A DNA stretch of 15,272 nucleotides from JAGTVG01 sp964389805 (GTDB lineage Bacteria > Bacteroidota > Bacteroidia > Cytophagales > Cyclobacteriaceae): NCBI GenBank assembly GCA_964389805.1, contig CAYMFU010000096.1, forward strand, positions 1 through 15,272. Direction: 5' to 3'. Of this stretch, positions 7,991 through 15,272 are shown piece after piece. The first letter of the stretch is position 1, and each line of letters begins with the position of its first letter. A program made the position numbers and the translations under genes. The notes under the pieces are model-generated. The model saw only the letters and a program-made list of their open reading frames with translations. It was not told the origin of the DNA and did not search any database.

Positions 7991-8767
7991 ATGACATATC
8001 GGGTAATGGCAATTGCAGCTCATCCGGATGATATAGAATTCGGAATGAGCGGAACCTTATTCCATCTGCATAATGCAGGCTGTGAAATCCACTATATGAA
8101 TATTGCCAATGGTTATTGCGGTACAGCTGAATACGATGTTGAAACAATTACTGCAATGCGGTTACAGGAGGCAAAGAATGCAAGCAGACACCTGGGAGCC
8201 ATATTTCACCCACCCTTGGTGCCAGATTTTGAAATATATTATACAAAGGAACTACTCGATAGACTTGCTTCAATCTTTCGTGACGTCGCTCCGGATATTC
8301 TTTTAGTGCCATCACCGGAGGATTATATGGAAGATCACACAAATGTATGCCGCTTAGCGGTCTCGGCTGCTTTTGTGAGAGGAATGAAGAATTATAGGGT
8401 GAACCCTCCTAGAAAAGCCATTCCAAATGAAGTGGTCATTTATCATGCCCAACCACATGGTAATAGAAATTCACTTAATAAGATAGTATACCCAGACTAT
8501 TTCATCAATATCACAAGAGTAGTAGAAGAAAAATCAGATATGCTGGCTGAACATAAAAGTCAAAAAAACTGGTTGGATGTAAGTCAGGGATTTAATGCCT
8601 ACCTCGATACCATGAAAGTCCATGCACAGGAGATGGGCGCATTATCAACTAAATATGAGTTTGCTGAAGGATGGCGACAGCATAACCCAGTAGGTTTTTG
8701 TTCTATGGAGGCCAATCCAATAGCTGATATTTTGCACAAGTATTTTTGCCTGGCAGTGGGACCATAA
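7991..8767 (+). CDS. PIG-L/LmbE family N-deacetylase
   Basis: This is a 258-residue zinc-dependent deacetylase of the PIG-L/LmbE superfamily, which removes N-acetyl groups from GlcNAc-type sugars. The signature AHPDDIEFG starts at residue 10. His 11, Asp 14 and His 116 (in PEDYMEDHTN) form the expected zinc site, with Asp 13 as the probable base. There is no signal peptide, so it should act in the cytoplasm. The ATG follows the stop of the NagB-like gene after one base, which implies translational coupling. The order suggests N-deacetylation and isomerisation/deamination of the same sugar. Its stop lies 47 bp from the convergent end of a minus-strand small ORF. Confidence 0.9.
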   Translation: MTYRVMAIAAHPDDIEFGMSGTLFHLHNAGCEIHYMNIANGYCGTAEYDVETITAMRLQEAKNASRHLGAIFHPPLVPDFEIYYTKELLDRLASIFRDVAPDILLVPSPEDYMEDHTNVCRLAVSAAFVRGMKNYRVNPPRKAIPNEVVIYHAQPHGNRNSLNKIVYPDYFINITRVVEEKSDMLAEHKSQKNWLDVSQGFNAYLDTMKVHAQEMGALSTKYEFAEGWRQHNPVGFCSMEANPIADILHKYFCLAVGP

Positions 8768-8814
8768 CTAAATTGTCATCTCAAAAAATAATAAGTCAAC
8801 ATATAATTAAATAG

Positions 8815-8982
8815 TCAGGAACAGTTCTTTCTAGAGTACATCCTCTGTAAAAACCTCGGTAAGAATCCGTTTCTGATCCCAACAGATTGAGCGAAGAATC
8901 TGGAAAATCCTATTAAATCCAATGCGTTAACTCCCCAAATACCACATTCATGCAGGATTTTAAACATTATGAGATTGATCAT
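8815..8982 (-). CDS. Small hypothetical protein, 55 residues
   Basis: An ATG at 8982, one base after the stop of the preceding small ORF, opens a 55-codon frame ending in TGA at 8815-8817. It starts MINLIMFKILHECGIWGVNA and later contains LDLIGFSRFFAQSVGIRNGF, then a basic tail rich in Arg and Lys. It is hydrophobic-to-amphipathic with no clear long membrane helix. The tight spacing and protein-like composition suggest a real gene or the remnant of a longer one. I do not recognise a family. It is the last member of the symporter transcription unit. Confidence 0.45.
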   Translation of the reverse strand: MINLIMFKILHECGIWGVNALDLIGFSRFFAQSVGIRNGFLPRFLQRMYSRKNCS

Positions 8983-8983
8983 T

Positions 8984-9133
8984 CTATGAGTTTTCCTTTT
9001 TTGTTCCTTTAAGCTGTCTGAACATCTCTCTAAGTTCAGGTATACCCTTATACAACATCTTAAAAGACATGATAGAAAACGAGACCAGGGAAAAAAATAT
9101 AATGATAGTCCAGAATATTATATAACCATTCAT
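8984..9133 (-). CDS. Small single-pass membrane protein, 49 residues
   Basis: This short frame begins with ATG at 9133 and ends with TAG at 8984-8986. The protein has one strongly hydrophobic helix at about residues 4-24 (IIFWTIIIFFSLVSFSIMS), then a charged, probably amphipathic cytoplasmic tail with GIPELREMFRQLKG. This is the architecture of a small transporter-associated membrane protein. It lies 161 bp downstream of the sodium:solute symporter on the same strand and one base before the next small ORF. A role as accessory subunit or regulator of the symporter is inferred from position only. No family was recognised. Confidence 0.6.
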   Translation of the reverse strand: MNGYIIFWTIIIFFSLVSFSIMSFKMLYKGIPELREMFRQLKGTKKENS

Positions 9134-9294
9134 CTGTTCATTTTTTATTTTCAAAAGTTATAAACCCACCTGATGCCATCTAAATGGTCCAGCAGGACGA
9201 AAGGATGAGCTGGTCCGCCTTCTGTTATCGCGTTTGATTATAAAAATCATATTGATCGATATAAAATATCCCCGGAATATTTTTAATATTGAAT

Positions 9295-10773
9295 TCATCC
9301 TTTATGTATTTGTTTATTAAATCCAAACATATCGTGTAGGAAATTACCAATAAGCATACCTATCAAAGCCAGCAAAAACCCCCCCCATCCCATTTCTGAA
9401 GCATATGCCATCTTTATATCCTCAGGTAACAACAAGTATGCTATGGGTGGAATTGCCCCCATCGTAATAGAAAAATATGCTCCTGTGGTTCGTGTTTTAC
9501 GCCAATAGATGCCAAAGATTAGGCAAACAAGTGTGCCTGGAATGAATAACATACCAGTCATGTTAAGATAAAAATATAAATAGCCTTCAATTTTATGGAA
9601 GAGGGACCACCAAATAATAAAAATCATAACAGCTGCCATAGTGAATCTGCTAATTATGAGTTGTTTTTTAGAACTAAGGATTTTTCCTGTTAATAGTTTT
9701 ATGGTGGTGCCAATGAGATCCTGAGATACGACAGCGCTCCAAGAGAGCAGGTAGCTCGAATAGGTTGACATAGAAGCGGCTAAAAGTCCCGCCATGATTA
9801 GTCCGAGTACTCCTTTGGGAATGAGCTTCGTAATTAGCAAAGGCAGGGCCTCCAATGGCTCAATGTTAGAACCAAGATATGCCAATGCCATAATACCCCA
9901 GAATACCGGCAATATTGCCCTCGCCAAAAACATTAAGGCTGACCATACATATATTTTCTGCCCGGTTTTTGTATTCTTGGAAGAAAAAAGCCTCATTGAA
10001 ATGGCTTGCCAACACACAAGAATTGAGATCCACAATAAAAATTGCCAAATTAAAAATCCAATACCAAATTCCCCTTCTATAGCTGATGGGAAAAAAGGAT
10101 TGATTCCACTATCACCAAAGTTTACCGTAACGGCTTCTAAAATATTAGCCCATCCAATCTTGATTATGCCATAAACGGTGATGAAAATCATACCCAGGCT
10201 GAGAAGGGCATACTGAAGATAGTTGGTAAGTATCACTGAAACCATTCCCCCCATGAGCGTATACAACAGAACAACCGTAAGCATGACAACCATGGTTACT
10301 AAAACATATTCCTGTGATATGCCCGTTACAATATTTATAAATTTTGCCTCAACACCAGGGAAAACTCCAAAATTTAGTATCCCTCCGGTAGCCATAAGTA
10401 TTCCAATATACAACCTGATTCGATTATTGAATTTTATTGAGAAAAACTCAGGAATGGTCATAATCTTCATTTCCATCAGAGGCTTGATGATAAATCCGGT
10501 CCTGCCCAAAATATAAAAGGCAATTGCAGTAGGAAATGCTACTGTTAAGGCAGCGAATCCTGCTTTATATCCCATCTCAGCATAATAAACATATGTGACC
10601 ATGCCTATCTCAGTGCACATCATGGAAAGAAGTCCTAAATGGAATCCCATGGAACGATCGGCTACAAGATAGTCGCTAATTCCCCCCACATACTTCTTCA
10701 TAATTGATCCGGAATAAAAGATCAAAATAAGATAGATTGTAATAATCCCAATATCTATGAAGCTAAGGTTCAA
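9295..10773 (-). CDS. Sodium:solute symporter (SSS family)
   Basis: This 492-residue inner-membrane protein should couple Na+ entry to uptake of a small solute. It has about 12-13 hydrophobic segments spread over its whole length, normal for the SSS family. GGMVSVILTNYLQYALLSLG (175-194) matches the family signature region. GLIMAGLLAASMSTYSSYLL (324-343) matches the second conserved region, which holds the Ser/Thr residues of the sodium site. The helix before it begins near WSALMFLARAILPVFWG. The substrate is not predictable by eye, but the neighbouring amino-sugar enzymes suggest a sugar, amino sugar or sugar acid. An eight-base G run (minus strand, 9379-9386) encodes Trp-Gly-Gly at 463-465 near the C-terminus. 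The gene is divergent from the URO-D cluster and is followed by two small ORFs. Confidence 0.93.
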   Translation of the reverse strand: MNLSFIDIGIITIYLILIFYSGSIMKKYVGGISDYLVADRSMGFHLGLLSMMCTEIGMVTYVYYAEMGYKAGFAALTVAFPTAIAFYILGRTGFIIKPLMEMKIMTIPEFFSIKFNNRIRLYIGILMATGGILNFGVFPGVEAKFINIVTGISQEYVLVTMVVMLTVVLLYTLMGGMVSVILTNYLQYALLSLGMIFITVYGIIKIGWANILEAVTVNFGDSGINPFFPSAIEGEFGIGFLIWQFLLWISILVCWQAISMRLFSSKNTKTGQKIYVWSALMFLARAILPVFWGIMALAYLGSNIEPLEALPLLITKLIPKGVLGLIMAGLLAASMSTYSSYLLSWSAVVSQDLIGTTIKLLTGKILSSKKQLIISRFTMAAVMIFIIWWSLFHKIEGYLYFYLNMTGMLFIPGTLVCLIFGIYWRKTRTTGAYFSITMGAIPPIAYLLLPEDIKMAYASEMGWGGFLLALIGMLIGNFLHDMFGFNKQIHKG

Positions 10774-11065
10774 GATCTATCAATTCTCTGCAAATATTAA
10801 ATTAAGGATTTAAGACTTATGATTAAGGTACATCTCCGATGTTGATGGCAATTTACACTTTTATCGTATATTATTTTTGCATTTCCAAAAGCATTCAATT
10901 GACATACCTGCTATATTACTGGCGAAAATGGATAGTCTACAGAGGAATTCGGTGATAAGAACCGTGTATTAAGGGTTGGTAAATCAATGATTTTTACAAT
11001 TTATTCATTAATTGAATTCATGTTATGAATTTTTTAAAATTACTCGGATATTACATATTGATATA
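10774..11065. promoter_or_regulatory. Divergent intergenic region, symporter / URO-D cluster
   Basis: This 292-bp spacer lies between the divergent symporter and URO-D-like genes. On the plus strand TATTTTTG at 10872-10879 fits the Bacteroidota -7 box TAnnTTTG, but no good -33 TTTG lies 19-21 bases upstream. On the minus strand TAATATTTG at 10799-10791 is one base too long and only about 18 bases from the symporter ATG. A TTG at 11012 could extend the URO-D frame upstream but is less likely than the ATG at 11066. No operator palindrome stands out. Confidence 0.35.
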
Positions 11066-12079
11066 ATGAGAATGACAAAACGGGAAGTAGTTAAGAGTGT
11101 TTTGGAGCATAAAGAACCTCCGTATGTTCCATGGCATTTTGGCTTTACTGCTGAAGCAAAAGAAAAACTGATTGAATATTACGGATCAGATGATCTGATG
11201 GATCTCCTGGATAATCATCATCTTATACTAGGTGATGAAATTGGATACTTTGAATATATAGGAAATGACCGTTATAGGGACGTATTTGGTGTAACATGGG
11301 ACAGAACTATTGATAAAGATATTGGAAATGTAGAAGCGCAGGTTATACCGGAACCTACAATGGAAGGATATAGTTTTCCGGATCCTCTGGATAACAGGTA
11401 TTTTAAAAATATACCTTCTCTAATAAATAAATATCCGGATTGTTTCAGGGTGTTTCAGATAGGATTTTCATTGTATGAAAGGGCCTGGACATTACGGGGT
11501 ATGGAAGCCCTGTTGATGGATTTTGTAAGTAATCCCAAATTTGTTCACGACTTAATGAGTGCCATAACAGATTATAATATCAGGCAAATAAAGCATGCCT
11601 TAACTTTTGATATCGATGCAGTGAAATTAGGAGATGATTGGGGACAGCAAAGTGGATTGATCATGGGACCGGATTTCTGGCATGAATTCATTCAGCCCTA
11701 TCTGAAAAAGATTTTCAAAGTAGTGAAAGATGCAGGTAAATATGTGTTTATCCATTCTTGCGGTGATGTGGATGAACTCTTTGATTCATTGATAAAAATT
11801 GGATTGAATAACTTTAATCCGTTTCAGCCGGAAGTAATGGATATTTATCAATTGCTCCCTGAGTACCGAGGTCGCCTTACATTCCATGGCGGCCTTTCGA
11901 CGCAACGGATTTTGCCCTTTGGAACCGTCAAAGAGGTACAACAAGAATGTGACCGATTATTGGAGCTGGGTAAAAAAGGTGCTTACATTTTTGCCCCCTC
12001 ACATGATGTGGAAGGAGACGTCCCTCTTGAAAATATGCTGGCCTTTATTGAAAAAGCTAAAAATCAGGTGTGTTATTAA
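11066..12079 (+). CDS. Uroporphyrinogen decarboxylase-family protein (methyltransferase-like)
   Basis: This 337-residue cytoplasmic protein has the URO-D fold (PF01208) that is shared with cobamide-dependent methyltransferases such as MtaA and CmuA. It starts MRMTKREVVKSVLEHKEPPY, a typical opening for the non-heme branch. KLGDDWGQQSGLIMGPDFWH (190-209) and FIHSCGD (229-235) are family motifs. In MtaA an HxC motif plus a distal Cys bind zinc. Here His 230 and Cys 232 are present and the distal position (FAPSHD) offers His 313. A zinc-dependent methyl-transfer role is therefore possible, while heme synthesis is unlikely given the context. No corrinoid-binding protein lies nearby. The ATG at 11066 is preferred over an upstream in-frame TTG. 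The next gene starts 59 bp downstream. Confidence 0.87.
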   Translation: MRMTKREVVKSVLEHKEPPYVPWHFGFTAEAKEKLIEYYGSDDLMDLLDNHHLILGDEIGYFEYIGNDRYRDVFGVTWDRTIDKDIGNVEAQVIPEPTMEGYSFPDPLDNRYFKNIPSLINKYPDCFRVFQIGFSLYERAWTLRGMEALLMDFVSNPKFVHDLMSAITDYNIRQIKHALTFDIDAVKLGDDWGQQSGLIMGPDFWHEFIQPYLKKIFKVVKDAGKYVFIHSCGDVDELFDSLIKIGLNNFNPFQPEVMDIYQLLPEYRGRLTFHGGLSTQRILPFGTVKEVQQECDRLLELGKKGAYIFAPSHDVEGDVPLENMLAFIEKAKNQVCY

Positions 12080-12138
12080 AATTAAATCCGGTTATCAAGT
12101 GCCTGACATTTATACCTATAGATTATAAAAGTATACAA

Positions 12139-13098
12139 ATGATATATAATGATTATTTTCATATTCGATCCACAGGACGATTTTTAGTGTCAACAATAAT
12201 AGTATTGTTCACCAGCTTATGTATTTTGGGCATAGCTCAGGCGCAATTAAAAATTGCCACATGTCAATTTCCAGTATCAGGCGACTTGAAAAGCAATGCG
12301 GATTATATTATGAAATTTATTGAAGAGGCCGCATTTAATAATGCTGATATTATCCATTTTTCTGAAGCGGCACTTACGGGGTATCCTCCTAAGGACATCC
12401 CTTCCTTTGAAAATTTTGATTGGGATAAATTAAGGGCAATAACTCATGGTATAATGGCCCATGCAGAAAAACATAAGATATGGGTTATCCTTGGTACCGC
12501 GCATTATATAAGTGAGGGAGAAAAACCCCTCAATTCATTGTATATTATTTCTGCTGAAGGAGAAATCGTTGACCGATACGATAAGTCGATGTTAACCAGA
12601 GGAGATGCAGATTTTTATACCGCGGGAAACCACATCTCAATAATTGAGATAAAGGGGTATAAAATGGGTTTTTTGATTTGCTATGATTCTTGTTATCCGG
12701 AGATGTATAATGTATACAGGCATAATGAAGTAAAACTAATGTTTCATTCTTTTTACAATGCTCACCATGATGGGGCAACGATATTGGATGAAATTATTCC
12801 GGCTGAAATTCGTGTCCGTGCTTCTGACAATAATATGTGGGTAATCGCTAATAATTCTACAGGTTTTTATTCATCCTGGCCGACTTGCATTGCGAGACCT
12901 GACGGTTCGTTGGAATCCTTGGAGCGAGGGGTTGAGGGAATCTTATACAGAGAATTTCCAGATACCGAAAAATCTGATAAATTCAATAGCTGGTTACATA
13001 ATTTCAAGATGATGAAGCTCCCGAATGATGAAATTTATCAGGTATTCGGTAATACTTCAATTCATCCGAGGGCATTAGATACTAAAAGTCTGCCGTAA
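12139..13098 (+). CDS. Exported carbon-nitrogen hydrolase (nitrilase superfamily)
   Basis: This protein belongs to the nitrilase/amidase superfamily, whose members cleave amides, N-carbamoyl groups or nitriles with a Glu-Lys-Cys triad. From the ATG at 12139 it has 319 residues. The triad is visible as Glu 76 (HFSEAALTGYP), Lys 149 (RYDKSML) and Cys 181 (LICYDSCYPE). The first 36 residues form a signal peptide with a basic start and a hydrophobic core ending GIAQAQ, cleaved probably after AQA. The mature protein then begins with the classic LKIATCQFPV strand. Superfamily members are mostly cytoplasmic, so export is notable. An upstream in-frame GTG at 12070 overlaps the URO-D stop and would bury the signal, so it is rejected. 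It probably shares a transcript with the preceding gene. The substrate is unknown. Confidence 0.9.
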   Translation: MIYNDYFHIRSTGRFLVSTIIVLFTSLCILGIAQAQLKIATCQFPVSGDLKSNADYIMKFIEEAAFNNADIIHFSEAALTGYPPKDIPSFENFDWDKLRAITHGIMAHAEKHKIWVILGTAHYISEGEKPLNSLYIISAEGEIVDRYDKSMLTRGDADFYTAGNHISIIEIKGYKMGFLICYDSCYPEMYNVYRHNEVKLMFHSFYNAHHDGATILDEIIPAEIRVRASDNNMWVIANNSTGFYSSWPTCIARPDGSLESLERGVEGILYREFPDTEKSDKFNSWLHNFKMMKLPNDEIYQVFGNTSIHPRALDTKSLP

Positions 13099-13143
13099 TT
13101 TATCAGGATTTTAATTTGGCAGAATCAACATATCAGCTTGTAG

Positions 13144-13175
13144 TTTCTTGGATAAAATTGTACAGAATATTTTTG
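13144..13175 (+). promoter_or_regulatory. Candidate promoter of the second URO-D-like gene
   Basis: TTTC at 13144-13147 and TATTTTTG at 13168-13175, 20 bases apart, fit the Bacteroidota promoter pattern TTTG-N19-21-TAnnTTTG with one mismatch. The leader to the GTG at 13277 would be about 95 bases. It suggests that the 178-bp gap after the carbon-nitrogen hydrolase contains an internal promoter. Confidence 0.35.
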
Positions 13176-13276
13176 ATAAGTTTATAATCATAGCGTTTAA
13201 GTGTATTTAGTGGTTTCATAGGGAATTATGCGGAGTTTATTTAATAAATTGTAATCGTATTTAAAACTACCTCATT

Positions 13277-14341
13277 GTGATATCTTTCCAGGCAAGTGTT
13301 TCAAAAGGGTGGCTCCATGAAAAAGGCGGATTTGTATTTGATGCCGGGTATTATTTGCATCCGATTAAGAGACAAATTCAGGATAAAAAAATGAATGATT
13401 TTGTCATGAAAACATTTCCTGATTATTCTATATATAATATGGAAGCCAACCTCATGCAAGCTGATTATACAAATGAAAATCAGGTATTGGTAGGGGGAAT
13501 TCAACCTAATCTGATTCTGGCCTATATTTTAGGTTCTGAATTTGTGTATTACCCGGATAAGGATATGGACGTATCAGGGAATCCAATGCAAAATATTATT
13601 TCAGCTGAGGATCTTCCTTCTATGGAACAAATTCTGGGACACCCATTTATTGAGAAATTAGATGCTCTGATTGTGCATCTTCAGAAAACACATCCGGAGT
13701 TGGAAGTAATACCGCCTTTTTTCTGGGATAACTCCGGCCGAGCGACCATTCATGGGCTTATAACTACATCCTTTAAACTGATAGGAGATAAGGCTATGAT
13801 GATGATCATAATGGATCCCGATCTTCTCCATTCCGTTCATCAGTGGATTACAGATGCATTTACGATATTAATTAATCATTATACTAGTTTGGCTAGTATT
13901 CCGATTACATCTGTTCATGTAGGAGAATGTTCAGGCACCATGATATCCAACGATCAATATTTGGAATTCATAACACCCTATGTTTCTCAATTAGGGAAAG
14001 ATTTTGGTAATATCCGGCTACATTCCTGTGGCTTATCGGATCATATTCTTGAGGCCATCTCAGAAATAAAAAATCTTAGTATAATTGATACGGGGTCAAA
14101 TACGTCCATTGCTAAAATCCGGGAAATACAGGGTCTGGATTTTGACATTAACATAGAGCCACCGGTGAAATTAATGCTAAAAGATAAATCAGAAACAGAA
14201 CTTGTTTCCTGGTTGGATAGAGCTTTGGAAGAAAATCAGGGAGGTCCCCTGAAATTTGTTCTTCACCTTGAATCAGGTTATTCATCCGATAATTGCTTAA
14301 AGATCTATGATGAATTGACCAGAAGAGAATTAATTAGTTAA
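13277..14341 (+). CDS. Divergent uroporphyrinogen decarboxylase-family protein
   Basis: This 354-residue protein is a distant URO-D-fold relative, clearly different from the one at 11066. It has FVFDAGYYLHPIKR (19-32), an IYNMEANLMQAD stretch, LVGGIQPNLILAYILGSEFV (71-90), HVGECSGTMIS (214-224) and RLHSCGLSDH (247-256). The HxCG element (His 249, Cys 251) is kept as in the other copy. A second Cys lies at 218, and HLESG at 330 may supply a further ligand. The start is a GTG, because an in-frame TAA at 13262 lies just upstream and the first internal ATG (residue 39) would remove conserved sequence. The function is unknown. Methyl or one-carbon transfer to or from a small molecule is inferred from the fold. 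It lies 107 bp before the alpha/beta hydrolase gene. Confidence 0.82.
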   Translation: MISFQASVSKGWLHEKGGFVFDAGYYLHPIKRQIQDKKMNDFVMKTFPDYSIYNMEANLMQADYTNENQVLVGGIQPNLILAYILGSEFVYYPDKDMDVSGNPMQNIISAEDLPSMEQILGHPFIEKLDALIVHLQKTHPELEVIPPFFWDNSGRATIHGLITTSFKLIGDKAMMMIIMDPDLLHSVHQWITDAFTILINHYTSLASIPITSVHVGECSGTMISNDQYLEFITPYVSQLGKDFGNIRLHSCGLSDHILEAISEIKNLSIIDTGSNTSIAKIREIQGLDFDINIEPPVKLMLKDKSETELVSWLDRALEENQGGPLKFVLHLESGYSSDNCLKIYDELTRRELIS

Positions 14342-14448
14342 TCTGGATAATAAATGGGAAATAAGCTAAAAGAAACAATACGGTTTATCTTGAAAGTGCA
14401 AAATGCATATATTATACTGTTAAGGGACAATCGTAAACTAATCGATCT

Positions 14449-15272
14449 ATGAAAAAGAAATATCGCTTTTCTTCCAGAAGAAAATTTATAAAATCCAGTG
14501 CAGCTATTGGTGGATTATCCTTTATCCCTGAATCATTTACTGAAATAGGAATCATGAAGAAGCCAGGAATCACCACAAACGAAAATGGCAAAAGTATCAT
14601 TGGGGATTACGGAAAATGGGCTGATGGTCTTATGGATAAACCTGCGAAACTGTCTTACAGAAATGATAAATGGAAAAGTGTTGATCAATGGCGTAACATA
14701 GCTATGCAGAAAGCGACCGACCTGGTATCTGTACCCGAGATCAATTGGATGCCAACAGTTTCGGTTAATAAAAGGTATGAATATAATGGATTGGAGATCG
14801 AAGAGATCAGTTGGCAACTACCTTATGGCCAGGCAACGCAAGGCGTATTGTTAAAACCAATAGGGGTAAAAGGTAAATTACCAGCAATATTAGGACTTCA
14901 TGACCATGCAGGATGGAAGTATTTTGGAAAACGAAAAATTACGAAGACCACTGAGGAGATGCATCCGATGATGAAAGACCATCAAAAAAATTATTACCAT
15001 GGAAGGGCCTGGGCTAATGAAATTGCCAGTAGAGGATATATTGTACTCGTTCATGATGCTTTTGCTTTTGGAAGCAGGCGTGTGTTGTTTGATAATATGT
15101 CAGAAATCTCTTGGGGATATTGTGCCACAGAAGGGATGTCAGATAAAGATCCTGAGAAAATAGAGAATATTGAAATATATAATACCTGGTCAAGTGAGCA
15201 TGAACACATCATGTCTAAATCTCTTTTTTGTGCTGGAACAACCTGGCCAGGGGTATGCCTTCTTGAAGATAA
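14449..15272 (+). CDS. Tat-exported alpha/beta hydrolase, 3'-truncated by the window
   Basis: An open frame of 274 codons begins at ATG 14449 and continues off the right edge. The N-terminus carries a canonical twin-arginine signal, SSRRKFIKSSAAIGGLSF (residues 8-25), so the folded enzyme should be exported to the periplasm. The body matches the acetyl-xylan-esterase/dienelactone-type alpha/beta hydrolases. TQGVLLKP is followed by LPAILGLHDHAGWKYFGK, which holds the oxyanion-side HDH motif, then ANEIASRGYIVLVHDAFAFG and CAGTTWPGV. The nucleophile GxSxG and the rest of the triad must lie beyond the window. A carbohydrate or small-molecule esterase role is inferred. It is probably part of the URO-D gene cluster, 107 bp after the second URO-D-like gene. 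Confidence 0.85.
   Translation, partial: MKKKYRFSSRRKFIKSSAAIGGLSFIPESFTEIGIMKKPGITTNENGKSIIGDYGKWADGLMDKPAKLSYRNDKWKSVDQWRNIAMQKATDLVSVPEINWMPTVSVNKRYEYNGLEIEEISWQLPYGQATQGVLLKPIGVKGKLPAILGLHDHAGWKYFGKRKITKTTEEMHPMMKDHQKNYYHGRAWANEIASRGYIVLVHDAFAFGSRRVLFDNMSEISWGYCATEGMSDKDPEKIENIEIYNTWSSEHEHIMSKSLFCAGTTWPGVCLLED

Noticed and set aside
8768..8814. Bidirectional terminator between the convergent PIG-L and small-ORF ends
   Set aside because: No stem of useful length followed by a U-tract was found in these 47 bases.
9794..10174. Plus-strand open frame of 126 codons
   Set aside because: It is antisense to the membrane-helix region of the symporter, and its composition fits the complement of that gene.
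12070..12138. GTG start of the carbon-nitrogen hydrolase overlapping the URO-D stop
   Set aside because: It would place 23 residues before the signal peptide, and the later ATG gives a normal one.
14533..14817. Minus-strand open frame of 94 codons
   Set aside because: It is opposite the Tat-signal alpha/beta hydrolase, whose frame has clear motifs on the plus strand.
1..15272. tRNA, rRNA, CRISPR array, transposase gene or SusC/SusD pair
   Set aside because: No cloverleaf, spaced repeat array, transposase motif or TonB-receptor sequence was seen on either strand.

Overview
The window looks like chromosome of an environmental Bacteroidota bacterium, probably of the Marinilabiliales/Bacteroidales type. 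The taxon is inferred. It rests on the AT-rich composition, the absence of Shine-Dalgarno sequences before the genes, a few TAnnTTTG-like -7 boxes, several lipoproteins and secreted hydrolases, and a GxDLY-type SGNH esterase and a NagB-like/PIG-L pair of kinds common in that phylum. There are no tRNA, rRNA or CRISPR loci and no transposase gene.

Layout from left to right. (1) 13-3026, minus strand: an exported acetamidase/formamidase-family protein, then 5 bp later a 690-residue lipoprotein with a LamG/3-keto-disaccharide-hydrolase-like domain and an FG-GAP-type propeller. (2) 3027-3610: non-coding, with a possible 142-bp MITE-like element and three abutting inverted repeats. (3) 3611-5146, minus strand: a lipoprotein Cys-type sulfatase of family S1. 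(4) 5633-6783, plus strand: an SGNH/GDSL esterase broken by a frameshift and an in-frame stop, all explicable by run-length changes. (5) 6817-6909, minus strand: a short coding-like remnant. (6) 7063-8767, plus strand: a NagB-like sugar-phosphate deaminase/isomerase homologue followed 1 bp later by a PIG-L/LmbE deacetylase. (7) 8815-10773, minus strand: a sodium:solute symporter followed by two small, easily missed ORFs of 49 and 55 residues. (8) 11066-15272, plus strand: a URO-D-like protein, an exported carbon-nitrogen hydrolase, a second divergent URO-D-like protein, and a Tat-exported alpha/beta hydrolase that runs off the window.

Working model (inference): this is a catabolic island without SusC/SusD. 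Surface or periplasmic enzymes (sulfatase, esterases, two amide-type hydrolases, the propeller lipoprotein) would strip sulfate, acyl and amide groups from a small decorated glycoside or amino-sugar compound. The SSS symporter would import the product, and the PIG-L deacetylase and NagB-like protein would process an N-acetylated sugar inside the cell. The two URO-D-family proteins, which resemble cobamide-linked methyltransferases more than heme enzymes, could act on a methylated or otherwise unusual substrate. No corrinoid-binding partner is visible here. The substrate cannot be named from sequence alone.
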